Source: Macrotrachela quadricornifera (Eukaryota; Rotifera; Eurotatoria; Philodinida; Philodinidae). Taken from it: a stretch of 64,000 nt of DNA. The stretch covers positions 95,136-159,135 of the forward strand of contig JAJEKB010020302.1 in assembly GCA_022393335.1 (NCBI GenBank), written 5' to 3'. The position numbers and the translations under genes are program-made. Under the pieces are notes generated by a model that was not told where the DNA came from, ran no database searches, and saw only the letters and a list, made by a program, of their open reading frames with translations. Below are positions 1 through 11,600 of the stretch, one piece after another (within the stretch, counting starts at the first letter, position 1; each line of letters opens with the position of its first letter).

Positions 1-1713
1 AATAATCATCATCTTCTATAGGCTTATCTTCCGTTGGGGCCAGTCGAGATTGTGATCAGGGTTCACATGTAGTCGTTTTCTATCGTCTTTTTTTTCTGAG
101 GGTAAGGTGAGGATGAGGGTGTTACGGAATTCTTTACCATATACACTTCGGCACATATTTCTCTGCTGAGGGTGCTCGATAGTCGTGATCCCACATCAAA
201 AACACATTCAGTATTGCATAAATTGCAAAATGAGAAATTCAAAGATCTTTATCCAAATTCGATCAAGTTCATCCAGCAAAGAATCTGTTTTTCATGTGGA
301 ATCACAATTTTCGGGCACTGACAGCGAAAGATATGTGCTGATGTATGTGTGATAAAGATTTTTGTAGCACCCTCAATACGAGAGATGTGTGTGTATATGT
401 ATCATGATACGAAGTCTCGAAAAGTCTAGCCAAAAATATCAATTCAAATGATTATTTTCTCACAGAGATCTTCTTTTCTGCACATTGAAACAATTCTTCA
501 GAACGCATTTTCCATTTGCTAAAACTTATTTTGCAACGATTTTAGTTTTAGACAAGAAGTTTTTCGAAGACTTTCATAGAAATCCGGTCGAGTTCATTTA
601 CTAAGAAATGTGTTTTTCATACGAAATCTCGATTTCCGATAACCTTCAGCTGGAGAGACATTTGCTGATGTGTGTTGTGAAGCTTTTCGTGATACCCACA
701 CTCTCACCCTCACCCCAAGAATGCAATATTTCGAAAAGAAAGAATTTGTTTTGGCTGAAGCTATCAGTCTCACATAGAGGCTACATGCCTATCTTGTGGA
801 CAAAATTTCAGATCAAAATTCAGTAATTTGATTTTTCACTGAATTCCTTGCTATTAGTGGTGAACTCACGATGGAGGTGTTCGAACTGTCAGTTAAAGAA
901 ATGATACATTTTCATATCAAATGAAAGCTCCCACCGCTAATATAACAAGGTTAAAATATTAGCGGCCATTGCAATGACTAGAGCGAGATAGACAATTTTT
1001 GCGGTACTCATGGTTTGGTTATATAAGAATATCAAGGTTATTTACATTAACGAGGGAATCTTCTCAACTGTCAAATCACTTTGAGTTCAAACTATGTTTA
1101 TAAGATAGACCCCAATGAAGTATGAAAAACCCCAAAATATTGAGTGACCTTAGGCTTTCTATTCGGAGTTATAGCCATTTTACTGTTACCTAAGCCTATG
1201 GCATACAATATACCTAAAAATTGAGGGTGTGAGTATAACAAATAACTACCACGGCCGGTTTCGATCCTGTTAAAGATCTTATTGAGTGGTTGAAAAGATA
1301 TCTGCAGACATCAACTAAATTCAAATTCAAGAAAATTTGGCAACAGAAAGAGATCAAACTCTCTCGTATACCTCTTTCATGAAATCGAATTTGTCAAAAA
1401 CTATCCAGCAGACTAATTGTAATCTACAAAATCTAGAATAAAAATTAACACGTGAAACATGAGAGGAAAAGGAACAAATAAAAGGAAATTTTTATACTAT
1501 ATTTTTCTTTGAAGTCTACTGAACAAGGGAATACAGTTTGAAGTATTCTAACTGTATGAGAAAGAATGAGAATGACTGATTGAAAGTTCATACAGAAACA
1601 TTTAAAAGAAGAAGTAGCGTGTGTTTATTAAGTAATGTAATGTTGATGTGCTGTATGAATTGAGTTGTTATGTGCAGATGTTTCTGTTCGAGTTAAATAT
1701 TGAATTAATGTCA
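1..1713. other. gene-poor left end
   Basis: I see no convincing gene on either strand. The stretch holds a diverged direct repeat (235-705), several TGAGGG/CCCTCA words (about 111, 165, 367, 700 and 1223) and otherwise AT-rich unique-looking DNA. The short ORFs here have no recognisable motif. Confidence 0.5.
235..705. repeat. diverged direct repeat, period about 325 bp
   Basis: Two copies of a roughly 140 bp sequence start near 235 and 560. They share the ordered words GTTCAT, TGTTTTTCAT, GCTGATGT and a 3' end rich in ACCCTC/TCACCC. Copies are visibly mutated. The intervening sequence (375-560) was not matched elsewhere. The nature of the unit is unknown. Confidence 0.5.
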
Positions 1714-3085
1714 CTATTGTAGAGCATGGGTTACATTGAAATATGTGAACAGTTGATGTTTTACGATAAAATTTGTACGTTCTGAGATGTATAATCGACG
1801 CATTCCAATAGCAGTAATCACTGTAGTTTGCCATTCTCTAATTGATTCCGTAAATTGATTCTTCAAGGACACTGTGTTTTGTTCGGTTTGTATCATTGTT
1901 TTAAAATTATCTGCTACACCACGATTTGTATGAATAGCCTAGTGAATAATATCTCTCTTCAAAACTTGTAATCTTTTAATTTCGTTCGATAAAAAGTAAG
2001 TCGTTGAAGATTTTTCGACAGTTTCATCTAAGCTTTTAAGTATCTTGTCGATATCATCTATCATATGATTGACTAGATTAGTTGTGGATTAAGATTGTGT
2101 TAATGTAAGACGATGTTTTAACAAAGCAATATCTTCTTCAACGAGCACTTGTTTCAATATAGCTTGCCGCATACGACTTGCTGAGATCGTCTAAAATGAA
2201 TTCAAGTTATGAAAGATATAAAACATAGAAAACTATAAGGTTCTTATATGTGATTTATTCGGTTGGACATCGAAAAAATTTTGGATTAAATGGTGATCAG
2301 TTGCAACTAAAATTAACATCTTTCTTTTAAATTCAAATTCATGTTGTAACGGGCGCTGTTTTTCTTCTGGAAACTGACGAACAATTGAGGATAACTTTCT
2401 TATTAGAGAGAAACATCATGGTATTGTGTACACTTCGATAATATTTCGTTTTCAAACTCTTCAATTGCATAGTGCACTTGTTGAAGATGATGTTCAATTT
2501 GATTTAGACGTTGTTCAATAACAGTATTTGATCTACCATATGAATGACATATAGAATACTTCTCTGCTAAATGTTTTGTGTCATACCAATATGATAGCAA
2601 TATTTCCATTGAGACTTTTGTAATTTTACATAAAATAATCGATCAATCAGATTTGTATACTGACGAATAAATTTAATTTTCTCATCTTCATTTAAAAACA
2701 ATTTAAGGTTCGCTGTTCCATTGAATATCGTGGATAGCCTTTGACAGAAAATTTCATCAGGTACACATGTATAATCGATTGATTTATTTATTATAACCGA
2801 GACTTCATTTTTGTTCATGGACATAGATTCATTTAAGTTGGTTTTCTTTCTCTTTATAATAATTTGCTTTCTATTCATTCTATTCTTATTTGTCCTTTTC
2901 TTGTTTAGCTGTAGTAAATGCAGGATAGTTTCTTCGATTGATTCATGCCTTCATGTCGAAATTTTCGACAATAGCGTTGTAATTTCCAATTTCTGCAACT
3001 TTTCTTTCTTTGTTTGTTTTTTTATTGTTTTGAAGATGAGCTCGATACTTGCGTCATATCATTTTGATTCAAAGATTCATTGCCA
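1714..3085 (-). pseudogene. broken coiled-coil protein gene
   Basis: Reading the minus strand from about 3030 down to 1714 gives long, charged, helix-forming stretches joined by frameshifts (near 2610 and 2410) and in-frame stops: a TGA near 2970, a TAA near 2093 and a TAG near 1940. A probable intron ends in TTTTAG just before 2195. The recovered segments are rich in Lys, Glu, Gln and Leu with heptad-like spacing, for example EQRLNQIEHHLQQVHYAI and KSLDETVEKSS. This suits an elongated coiled-coil protein such as an axonemal or cytoskeletal component, but I could not assign a family. The 5' end is cut by the inverted-repeat element starting at 3088, inserted at a TA. Several stops plus frameshifts make a pseudogene far more likely than a gene with many introns. 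Confidence 0.6.
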
Positions 3086-3087
3086 TA

Positions 3088-3800
3088 AAGGGTGGCCCAA
3101 GTTTGCTGACTCGATTTGTAGAATTAATTTTTTTATATTATAGCACTTACTTGTAAATTTGTCTCTATGATAGAAAGATGCAGTAAAAGACGCTCTACAA
3201 AACAGCTTATGACTGATTCTACCAAATTCATATAATATGAAAGTTATAAGCTTGGAAACATGCGTCGCAAAAATATAATAATTATCGATCAACTCAATCT
3301 CGGTATTTTTGTTTGAACTCCTGCTCCTTAGGTCCTCTGAAACAAATTCTTTTTTAAAAAGAAACGCCACGAAATTCTCTACAAAATCATACCTAAGCTT
3401 TATATTCAAATCTTTAGTCAAGATAATAAAGTAAATTATACACAACGCGAAACAAATGAAAACTTTATAAATTGGGTATTTTTTCGACTCGAACGTTTTT
3501 CTTTTCCTACTCTTTGAGTGAAAAAGCATAGTAAAAGTGAGAACTTAGTTTGCGTTTGGTACTTTCGAGTGTACTCTTTCTCGTGGCCTATAAAAAATCT
3601 TCACAGTAGTCAGTAGGTTCGAGAATGAAGTTTAAAAAATCGAAGACCGCCGTTTTGTACAATGCATCCAAACAAGAAAGAAAAAACGTGATCGAAGTTT
3701 GGTTTTGCAGTAAGGTATGGAAGAGTAATCATTGCTGATCTAAACAACACAAATCCGATCGAAAAAACTTTTGTTTTGATGGAGTTACCGAACTTCTATA
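3088..3800. mobile_element. truncated TA-flanked MITE, same family as 19381-20321
   Basis: The left end reads AAGGGTGGCCCAAG after a TA dinucleotide and matches the right terminus of the element at 19381-20321 in inverted orientation. Homology continues through a segment that reads on the minus strand as KKYPIYKVFI and FVENFVAFLFKKEF; the other copy has KKYRIYKGFI and FVENFMVFLFKKEF. It then runs into the internal unique part up to about 3790-3800. The second terminal inverted repeat is missing, so this copy is truncated. The conserved open stretch may be a vestige of a protein or just shared repeat sequence. Confidence 0.65.
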
Positions 3801-4409
3801 TTACAAAAAAAATAAAAGAAATAAGATACAATCTCATCATAAAATTCATTTTATTATTATTATTAATAGTTGTAATAAGAACATTTGAATAATAACAAAT
3901 AAAACAAAACTAATCATTATGGTAAATTTTAAGACATTATTCAACAAATATTTTTTAAATATTTGATAATTCTTATAAACTATACCATCAAAATAAAATC
4001 TATAAATAAGAAAGATTTAATAAAGATTTTGGAGTGATTCAATAATGATTGTATTCATCTTCATTTTGCTATATGTAATAAATAAAGATTAATTATTTTT
4101 AATAAAATACAATCATTGAGAAATATTGAAATATTTAATGAAACAATTTGAGGAGCAAAATATAAAATAGATTTTGTATATAATTTATCTTTTCAAGGTA
4201 TATTTATACCTTAATATGTTCATATATTTAAATAAAAAAAATTTTAACAACAAAAGACAAAAAAAATTATTTAATATTATTTTAATTAATATTGTATAAT
4301 AAATCATTTAATACACATTTGACCACGTCTATATTGAAATATTAATCTTCTAAAAAAATACATATACTTAAAGATTAAATAAATGATTCATTTTACTTTG
4401 ACTTTCCAG

Positions 4410-4620
4410 GTCGAACGTTACGAGCTTCGTATACACTCGTCTACTGCCGTATACGACCGTATTTCTCTGTATTACCTGATACCGTATTATGGGCGTATAT
4501 CTCCGTGATCGCATACGGCGAAATACGGAGCAATACAGAGATCGTACACGGAGCGTTAACGATCGTATGCGACTGTAATATACCCGTACACGGTCATAAA
4601 CGACTGTATCTTGTCGTCTA
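4410..4620. repeat. CpG-rich block of CGTATACG-like words
   Basis: Within very AT-rich DNA this 210 bp block is dense in CpG. It repeats variants of CGTATACG, CCGTAT, ATACGG and TACACGG on both strands. Examples are CCGTATACGACCGTAT near 4447 and CGTACACGG near 4586. Units are short and irregular, so it is neither a simple tandem array nor a clean hairpin. Function unknown. Confidence 0.5.
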
Positions 4621-4844
4621 AATGCTAAAAATAATGCCTTTTTTGTTTTCCCAGGTCGAGTAATCCGATCATCGGACTCTACAGGATCCTAAGGGAATTC
4701 TGTAGGTAAGTTACATATTACCTACAGTGTTAACCCTTCATCGATGATCCTTTAAAGTCAGCAGGTTATATATTTACCTAAATAAATAACCACTGTTTCA
4801 TTTTGCCGTTGAAATCGACCTGAAACAAATTCAAAATTGATTAT

Positions 4845-5090
4845 TTTGTTAATAAAATACTTACTGTTATACTTGTATATCGAAATTAACTGAAAATAAA
4901 TTGAAAAAAAATTTTTCTAATGTTTTTCTTACTGTATCATTTAGATCTCTATATATATCTAAAATGAATGAAAAAAAAATATTTTCTTAATAAAATAATT
5001 ACTATGTCATTTGGATGTTTAATTGAGCATAAAATAAATGTTAAAAGATTTTATTTTAATATATACTTACTGCTGTATTTGGTCACCCAA
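4845..5090. repeat. degenerate tandem repeat, period about 70 bp
   Basis: Four diverged units are marked by AATAAAATACTTACTGTTAT-like cores at about 4850, 4920, 4990 and 5060, each followed by a T/G-rich piece. Highly AT-rich, no coding potential seen. Confidence 0.35.
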
Positions 5091-6194
5091 ACACACCTCT
5101 CGACATGAATATGGTCGGTTAATGTTGGATTCGATGGGATGGTTTCGACCTGAATTATATTACACGTACTTCCGCTAGCAAACTATCGAATTATTGTAGT
5201 AAATAGAGATTTTTTTCGTTTTGTTATCTTCTATAGGCACTCTGTTTTTATTGTCTTGTTGCTACTTGCTCTTTATTCATTATTCTTCTTTTCTTTTATT
5301 TTCATTAATCTTTTGATTAATTCATTCATTAATTAGAAAAATGTTTGTTTTTGTTTTTGAAAACTAATTAATAATTAGCAAAAAGTTATCAGTTTTTGAC
5401 TTTCTCTTGAAGGAACCGCTCCTTATTCTATCTATCATATTATATTTTAATGCAAAAAGATAGTTTTCCTGTTATAAACATCTAAAAGCCATTAATCATA
5501 GTTATTAATTACTTATTGTTAATTATCACAAGTTGTTAAAATTTTTCATTAATAATTTGCAACAAGGCAGCTGTCTGTAACGGAGGATGGGGGCCAGAAA
5601 ACTTCCGTTTAAAACTTACACTCACTATTTTCTTTCGTCAAATATGTGAGTTCCACAAAATAAGGCTTTTAAACATCTTCACTGTATCCAAGGTAGGTCT
5701 CAACGCACTTTTATGAACCTTGAGGTACTTATAGAACATCGTTTTCGATAATTTTCTCAAGTTAGAATTTGAGCAATTTATGCATTTCGTATTGATTATA
5801 GAATGGTCGTAATAAATCAATATATCACCAATTATCATCCATCTCTGATATGTACCAATACTCGTTAATCTGAGCAAAAATAAAAAACTGCACTATATAT
5901 AACTTTGAAAAACATAGTCACGCCATTTGAATTTCAGAGAAACTCTTTTAACGTTCTGGTGTAATCTAATCTCTGTTTGTTACTGTTCAGGGTTTCTTTT
6001 CTATTGCTAAGGAATAATGGAAAAGTATTATGTCGTCTAACATTTGAAAATGACAAAACTTGATGTTTATTGACAGTTTGAAAAATAAAATATTTCCTAT
6101 TGAAATATAGTATTCTCTTTCTCGTAGAGAAGGGTCAAGCAAGAATAAATTGTTTGTTCGTTTGCTTGATTGTATGTCCGCACAAGGTCAATAA

Positions 6195-6500
6195 AATTTA
6201 ACCAAAGGGTAATTGAGGTCGAGGAATCCGAATCTGGTGTTGGTTTTTCAAAATTTTTTGAGAACCATTTTTTCACACAAAGAACCGCTCTTCTACAAAA
6301 AAAATTTATAAGGGTTGATCGAAGGGTAATCGAGGACGAGGAATTCAAAACTGAAGTTCGTTTTCTAAAAATTTTTTGAAGCTCAGTTTTTCAAATAAAC
6401 GACAAATTTTTAACAAAGAACCGTCGTTTTTCGACGAAGTTTGGTCAAAGACAGTTGAGGTCGAGAAACTTGCATCAAGCTTCGGTTCTTTTAATTTTAC
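6195..6500. repeat. dispersed tandem repeat, about 125 bp units
   Basis: Three units carry variants of GGTAATTGAGGTCGAGGAAT followed by an A/T-rich tail, at about 6200, 6325 and 6450. Read in reverse complement they match the family at 14690-15105 and 24470-24650, with the words ATTCCTCGACC and TTTGGTCAAA. The short ORFs here on both strands are by-products of the repeat. Confidence 0.5.
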
Positions 6501-7979
6501 AAATGAATAGCTTGACGGTAGTTTAGAAACACGATTTCTACGAGAAAGAGATGAGCGACTCTTTGAACGAGCGTTACTTGTCTTTATTAATGAGACATAA
6601 AATTCCACTGAAATTAGTTGAAGTTATTCCATTCGAATCTCTAATCAGATTCAAGTGATAATATCTTCAATTGATTTCAGTTACCTTTTTTGTCAAAGAT
6701 TTCACAGGGAATCTGATCTTTGAATACATACGAAGAAAAAATGATAAGAAAATGGAAGAAGCAATAGCAGCAGGAGCAAAAGGAAGAAAAAAAAGAAGAA
6801 TCAGAATATGTCTGACTGTATCAAATTGATATAAGAAGATTCTAATAATCCTCACTTTCAGATCAATGAGATATTTGTATAGATTGAATTTGATCGTAGT
6901 AGTTCGCTTTTTTTCATCCTTACGTTTGTGTATCTGTTAAAGATGTCAAAAGTTTAATATTGCGTCTTTTTCAAATACCTATACGTGCAATTGATACAGT
7001 ATAATATCGCTCAACTGCTGAAAGAGACCCTCACCTCACAAGATGCCCGAATCAAAACTAATCGAAATCGTGTACTATTTATCATTTATCTCTAATCGAA
7101 TATAGAAAAACGATTCGATTAAAACATCTGCTGTCTTCCTTTATCAAAAAGGAAACGAATTGAATTGAAATCAATCGGCAATATAATTAATTGAACCGTT
7201 TGTATTCTTCAAATAGAATTTAGAACGATAAAATCCAGCCTTTCTGTTTTTTTGAAGAAGAAAAATACTTAAAGCTTACCGAAAATCAAAGATTCATTGA
7301 GGGTAATTTCAAATACTTTGTCTTAATTATCACGGAAGATGTTCGTTTTGGGAGACAAATTATGCCCACCTCGTCGTGGTTTCTGCTGAGTAATGCTAAC
7401 GAACCTCTGTAAATGAATACGCACGCATATAAACAGAAACTTTATATGATTGATATGATGGTGAACTGGATTAACTAAAGCATTGAAAATAGAAAGCACA
7501 TGTTTAAAATGACGTTTGAAGTTTTTTTGCATTTTTAGATAATCGAAAATTATCAATTTTTAAAAGAAAATATCACGGATCATGATGGATATGAAATCCA
7601 TTATCATCCAACGGTAAGCAGAGGGGAGTCTGATTTGAAAAAGAGACTAATTTACTTGAGTTGTATTCTATTCCAAAGACTCCTTATTTAACAGATGAAT
7701 AAAATTACTTTTTATATCTCTATTTCTCTTTTTGTATCTTTTCTAGAAGTACGATGCTTATGAATGACACAATAGAATATATCTCATTAAAAATGAAAAA
7801 GGCCAAGTATGTTTCTATTCTAATGTTTATACATTTGTTTATATGTGTTCCAATTTTAATCAATTCGGACAAATTCAATGAAGAATATGGTTCTCAATAT
7901 ATTGCAGTTTCGGAGGACTATAGAAATATTAAAAAAATGTTCATTCATCTTCGTTGATTTTTTTTAATAAAAAATTCTA

Positions 7980-8945
7980 CTTAGGGGTATCCAAAAGTAA
8001 TGTCGCGTCCATATCATTTCCTTATAAAAAGATTTTAAAAAAATTCTTTTTTTATAGGATGATAGAGAAAATGAAGCTCTATTTTTCTATACTATTTCAT
8101 CACTATTCAACTAGTATTATACTAATAAAATTCCGAGCAGAACTATTTTTGTGTAAAACTTAACTATCGGTTGAAGTAGATTAAATGGATACGCTTTGCA
8201 TTTCAATTTTCAATCACTTAATAGGTTGTATTGAAAAACAAAATATACCACAAGATGCAGTGTGAAAAGCTCTACAATTTTTAAGGAACAGCTTATTTTA
8301 TCTTTCAGATAAGAAAAAACGAAACTTTCCTTCGTATAGAAAAAATTGATTTTTTTCAGCATAGTCGGAGAGAATTTAACATTTTTTGGAAACAAGAAGT
8401 AAGTAACTAAAATAAGTACTCGTATACAAATTGTAGAGCTTTTGACGCTGCATCTCATGATATATTTTGTTTTTTTAAAATAAAAGATATTAGAGGATAA
8501 AAAGGTGACATGAGAAAAAGTGAATTTATCTTGTATCAAAAAAGTGTCGTTTTCGCATAGTCGAAATTTGGTCGCTCCAAATTTTGTCTATTTTGAAAAG
8601 AAAAAGTGCAACTATAAAATTAGCTGTTCCTTAAAAATTGTAGAGCTTTTCACACTGCATCTTGTGGTATACTTTGTTTTTTAATACAACCTACTAAGTG
8701 ATTGAAAATTGAAATGCAAAGCGTATCCATTTAATCTACTTCAACCGATAGTTAAGTTTTACACAAAAATAGTTCTGCTCGGAATTTTATTAGTATAATA
8801 CTAGTTGAATAGTAATGAAATAGTAATGAAATAGTATAGAAAAATAGAGCTTCATTTTCTCTATCTTCGTATAGAAAAGAATTTTTTTAAAACCTTTTTA
8901 TAAGGAAATGATATGGACGCGACATTACTTTTGGATACCCCTAAG
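7980..8945. mobile_element. mariner-type MITE with very long inverted repeats
   Basis: Two arms of about 320 bp (7980-8297 and about 8625-8945) are nearly exact reverse complements. The termini read CTTAGGGGTATCCAAAAG, each flanked by TA (7978-7979 and 8946-8947), the target expected for Tc1/mariner elements. The central part has further internal inverted matches, including the words TGCAGTGTGAAAAGCTC and GAGCTTTTGACGCTGCATC. The minus-strand ORF at 8210-8539 is an artefact of the repeat. Related sequence occurs at 56420-57640. No transposase remains, so it is non-autonomous. Confidence 0.8.
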
Positions 8946-9174
8946 TACCTATAAAACCACAATGAACCATACGATAGAAACAATTCTTACTGCTAGCACG
9001 CGATTCTTTTTTTTTGAAATATATTCGTGCTCTTATAGACATTTCACTGTGGATATTTCATAAATTGAATGTAACTTTGCGTAAACAACTCAAAAATGAA
9101 TCTTCACCGTCGAACTCCCACCATTTTAATTCTCTATACCAACACAAGACAGATCTATCTTTCAACTAAACTAT

Positions 9175-9350
9175 ATTTTTGTCAGATCCACATGTTGTCC
9201 GTATGAAGATACGCGAAACAATCAGGTATTTTAACCGTAGAGCAGCCAACCGAAAATTGAAAGATATGGATTCGATTCCCATTCATATATGCTTTCTCTT
9301 TCAATTAATTACTTTAAAATCTAAACTCACGTTCACCCTCACCTTCTTCC
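9175..9350 (+). mobile_element. tRNA-derived SINE-like copy
   Basis: A tRNA-like head near 9215-9285 contains TAGAGCAGCC and a good pol III B-box, GGATTCGATTCCC. The 3' part shares ATGCTTTCTCTTTC and a TTCACCCTCACC end with the copy at 15181-15512. It appears internally deleted relative to that copy. The cloverleaf is too degenerate for a functional tRNA. Confidence 0.5.
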
Positions 9351-9849
9351 ATCTTCCTGTTCACGTTCTACATATATTCATTGCACTTAACGACACAAAC
9401 TGAGCATATGAGTCGCAGGCAAAACAAAACAATGTAAAATCAATTTTTTCAGGAAAAGCGTTATTTTGAGAGGTTTGGGATTGCAGAAAAAATGGCATTA
9501 CATCCCTGAATTTTAATATAAAATGAATAAATTATAGTGTATTCGATAGAGAAGACTTTACTCTATCAAATGAGTGATAAGTCACAAAATCTTAAATTTC
9601 GATGAAAATTGACTGTTTCAGGGTGGGATGACCTTAAATGTTCCGTCCAAGAAGATATGATCAGATTCACATAACAGTTCAAATGATTGTTATATACTAA
9701 AAGCCAATTATTGAGGAATATGTTGGTCGAGGATGATAAATTCTTCATTATCAAATGACACCCACCATTTACCTGCAAACCCAAAATATTAATTAAGAGA
9801 AGGTCATGTACTTTTGCAAACATCTAACATACGTTCAACGCATACTTTA
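9351..9849. other. no clear gene
   Basis: The stretch holds an 85-codon minus-strand ORF (9566-9823) without recognisable motifs. Nothing else is supported. Confidence 0.35.
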
Positions 9850-10530
9850 TTGATTGATCTGGGCAGCGGCGGATAATGTTCGTTTTTTGTTCAATGAAGA
9901 GTATTTTTTTCGTTGACGAAATAAAGGCAAAGACGTCACATCATTTGTATATCGTTTAATTAATTCAGAACATTAAATTTTCGTTAATGCAATTGCTTCT
10001 TCACGAATACGGTGTTTTAAAACTGTTTTGAATTCTGCTATATTATTTCTTTCTTTTGATGAGTCATGATTGTATGGTGAGGTTGAAACAGACGTCACAC
10101 CTAAAGAAAGTTTTGATATAATTTCTTTCGGTTGTACACAACGCTGTGCAATTTCATGACAATCAGCTTCATTCACAACAGCAAAAGGTCGGATGTCCAT
10201 ACATATTCATCGAACTACTAAATCTTTCATTTCTTTTGAATGAAAATCTGATAGTCGGAAACTTTTTGGATGAACATTTGCAATGATCAAAATTTGAGAA
10301 GACGATATAGAACTGATTTTTTGACAAGAAGATCCATAATTATGCTTTTTGAGAAAAGTGGTGCTGTTGGAAATGTACGAATAAGTAGTAAAGTAACTCT
10401 TTTATAAAACAAAGCCTTCGATTTTTCTAGAAGAATTATTCGAATCGAGCTTAGCAGGAAAACCAAACGAACGCCAACAATCGATGATTTTATTATTGTC
10501 CAAACTGTCAAAAACAATATATTGAGTTTT
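9850..10530 (-). pseudogene. hAT-like BED-type transposase relic with FLYWCH-like tail
   Basis: The minus strand from about 10530 reads in one frame. A CWRSFGFPAKLDSNN segment and a Thr/Ser-rich YFTTYSYISNSTTFLKKH segment resemble the BED-finger start of hAT transposases. EMKDLVVR-stop-ICMDIRPFAVV follows, matching the hAT block usually read as WI.DLRPF.VV, with the Trp codon changed to TGA. Past 10130 the style changes: EFKTVLKHRIREEAIAL, a stop, then CSELIKRY and SLPLFRQRKKYSSLNKK. That resembles the region after FLYWCH fingers in MULE-derived proteins. In-frame stops (TAA, TGA, TAA) show it is dead. The hAT assignment is fairly secure; the FLYWCH-like tail is inference and suggests a chimera of two relics. 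Confidence 0.55.
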
Positions 10531-11600
10531 ATTGTTTTTTTAATAGATATTCAGTTTTTTTACGAGTATACTTTTCATTTGACGGATTTCATGACATTCA
10601 GTAATCAAAAGCTTGTTCTCACCATCATTTTGGTTCACTCAGAGGTTTAACCCTTTCCCTAGAAAAGTTGATTATATGAATAATTGAATGATTGAGAAGT
10701 TGACAGTTGAATACTTGAATGGTTAAATACTTAAATAGGTAATTATGTGAATTATAAGACTTGAATAGTTAATTACCCGAATTCAAGTTGCATGTTCTAT
10801 ATGTATAATTGTATTATAATTATGAATATTATGTATACCACTCTTATATTATTTTGACGTTATTTTCTTTTTCGTTGCTAGAATATTTTGTATAAATTAT
10901 GGAGGAACAAAATACTCAAACGTTTATTCAAAAATAAAATGACGATTAGGTAGTACGCTGGCGATCAATGAATATAAACGCTCAAACTAATAGATAAAAG
11001 ATATGCAAGCGATTAGATAACATAGTGTGAGTATGATTCTTAATATTCCCATTTTCTGCTTATATTTGTAAGAATTTTAAAGAAAGTATATATTATTCGT
11101 CACAGCATTCAAGAATAACTAATTTAGATTTCATCAGACAAAACATAATTAAATAACAAGACATACTACTTCATCAACCATTTTTTTAAATTTATTTCAA
11201 GAACTTGTGAATATTTTGGAGTTATTCTCAGACCGTTGTCAATACAAATAATTTTGTTCTTCTCATTAACATTGCAATCCGAGGGGATAATCATTTGTTC
11301 AGATCTACTCTTGATTTTTCCCTAATCACCCAGATCAAATGATACGATTCGATATGGATCCATATTGATTTACCTGGACAGGAACAAATCGAGAGGATCT
11401 CCTTATGCATAAAGTTTTTCCGTTCATTAATTCAAACCTAAAAAACAAAAAGTACTGTAAAAATTAGTCAGAAAGCGCTAAAAGGTTGGTTTCGTCAATG
11501 ATATGTACATATCTTTACCCATGTGTTATTCAACTGTTACAATTTTTAGATAATTAACTTCGTTCTTTTATCTGAATAATATCATTCTCAAAAATGGAAA
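10531..11600. other. intergenic, AT-rich
   Basis: The stretch includes a low-complexity region (10670-10790) of repeated TTGAATA/TTAAATA words. No gene or named repeat seen. The final 100 bp is the presumed upstream region of the methyltransferase gene. Confidence 0.4.

Larger units (their letters stand above)
3801..7753. other. gene-poor AT-rich stretch with local repeats
   Basis: No gene recognised. The stretch contains a CpG-dense palindromic-word block (4410-4620), a degenerate tandem repeat (4845-5090) and three units of a dispersed tandem repeat (6195-6500). An ORF on the minus strand at 5638-5877 (79 codons) has no known motif. Homopolymer A/T runs are common. Confidence 0.5.

Noticed and set aside
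8210..8539. 109-codon minus-strand ORF
   Set aside because: It lies in the centre of the inverted-repeat element and has no motif; it is a by-product of the repeat.
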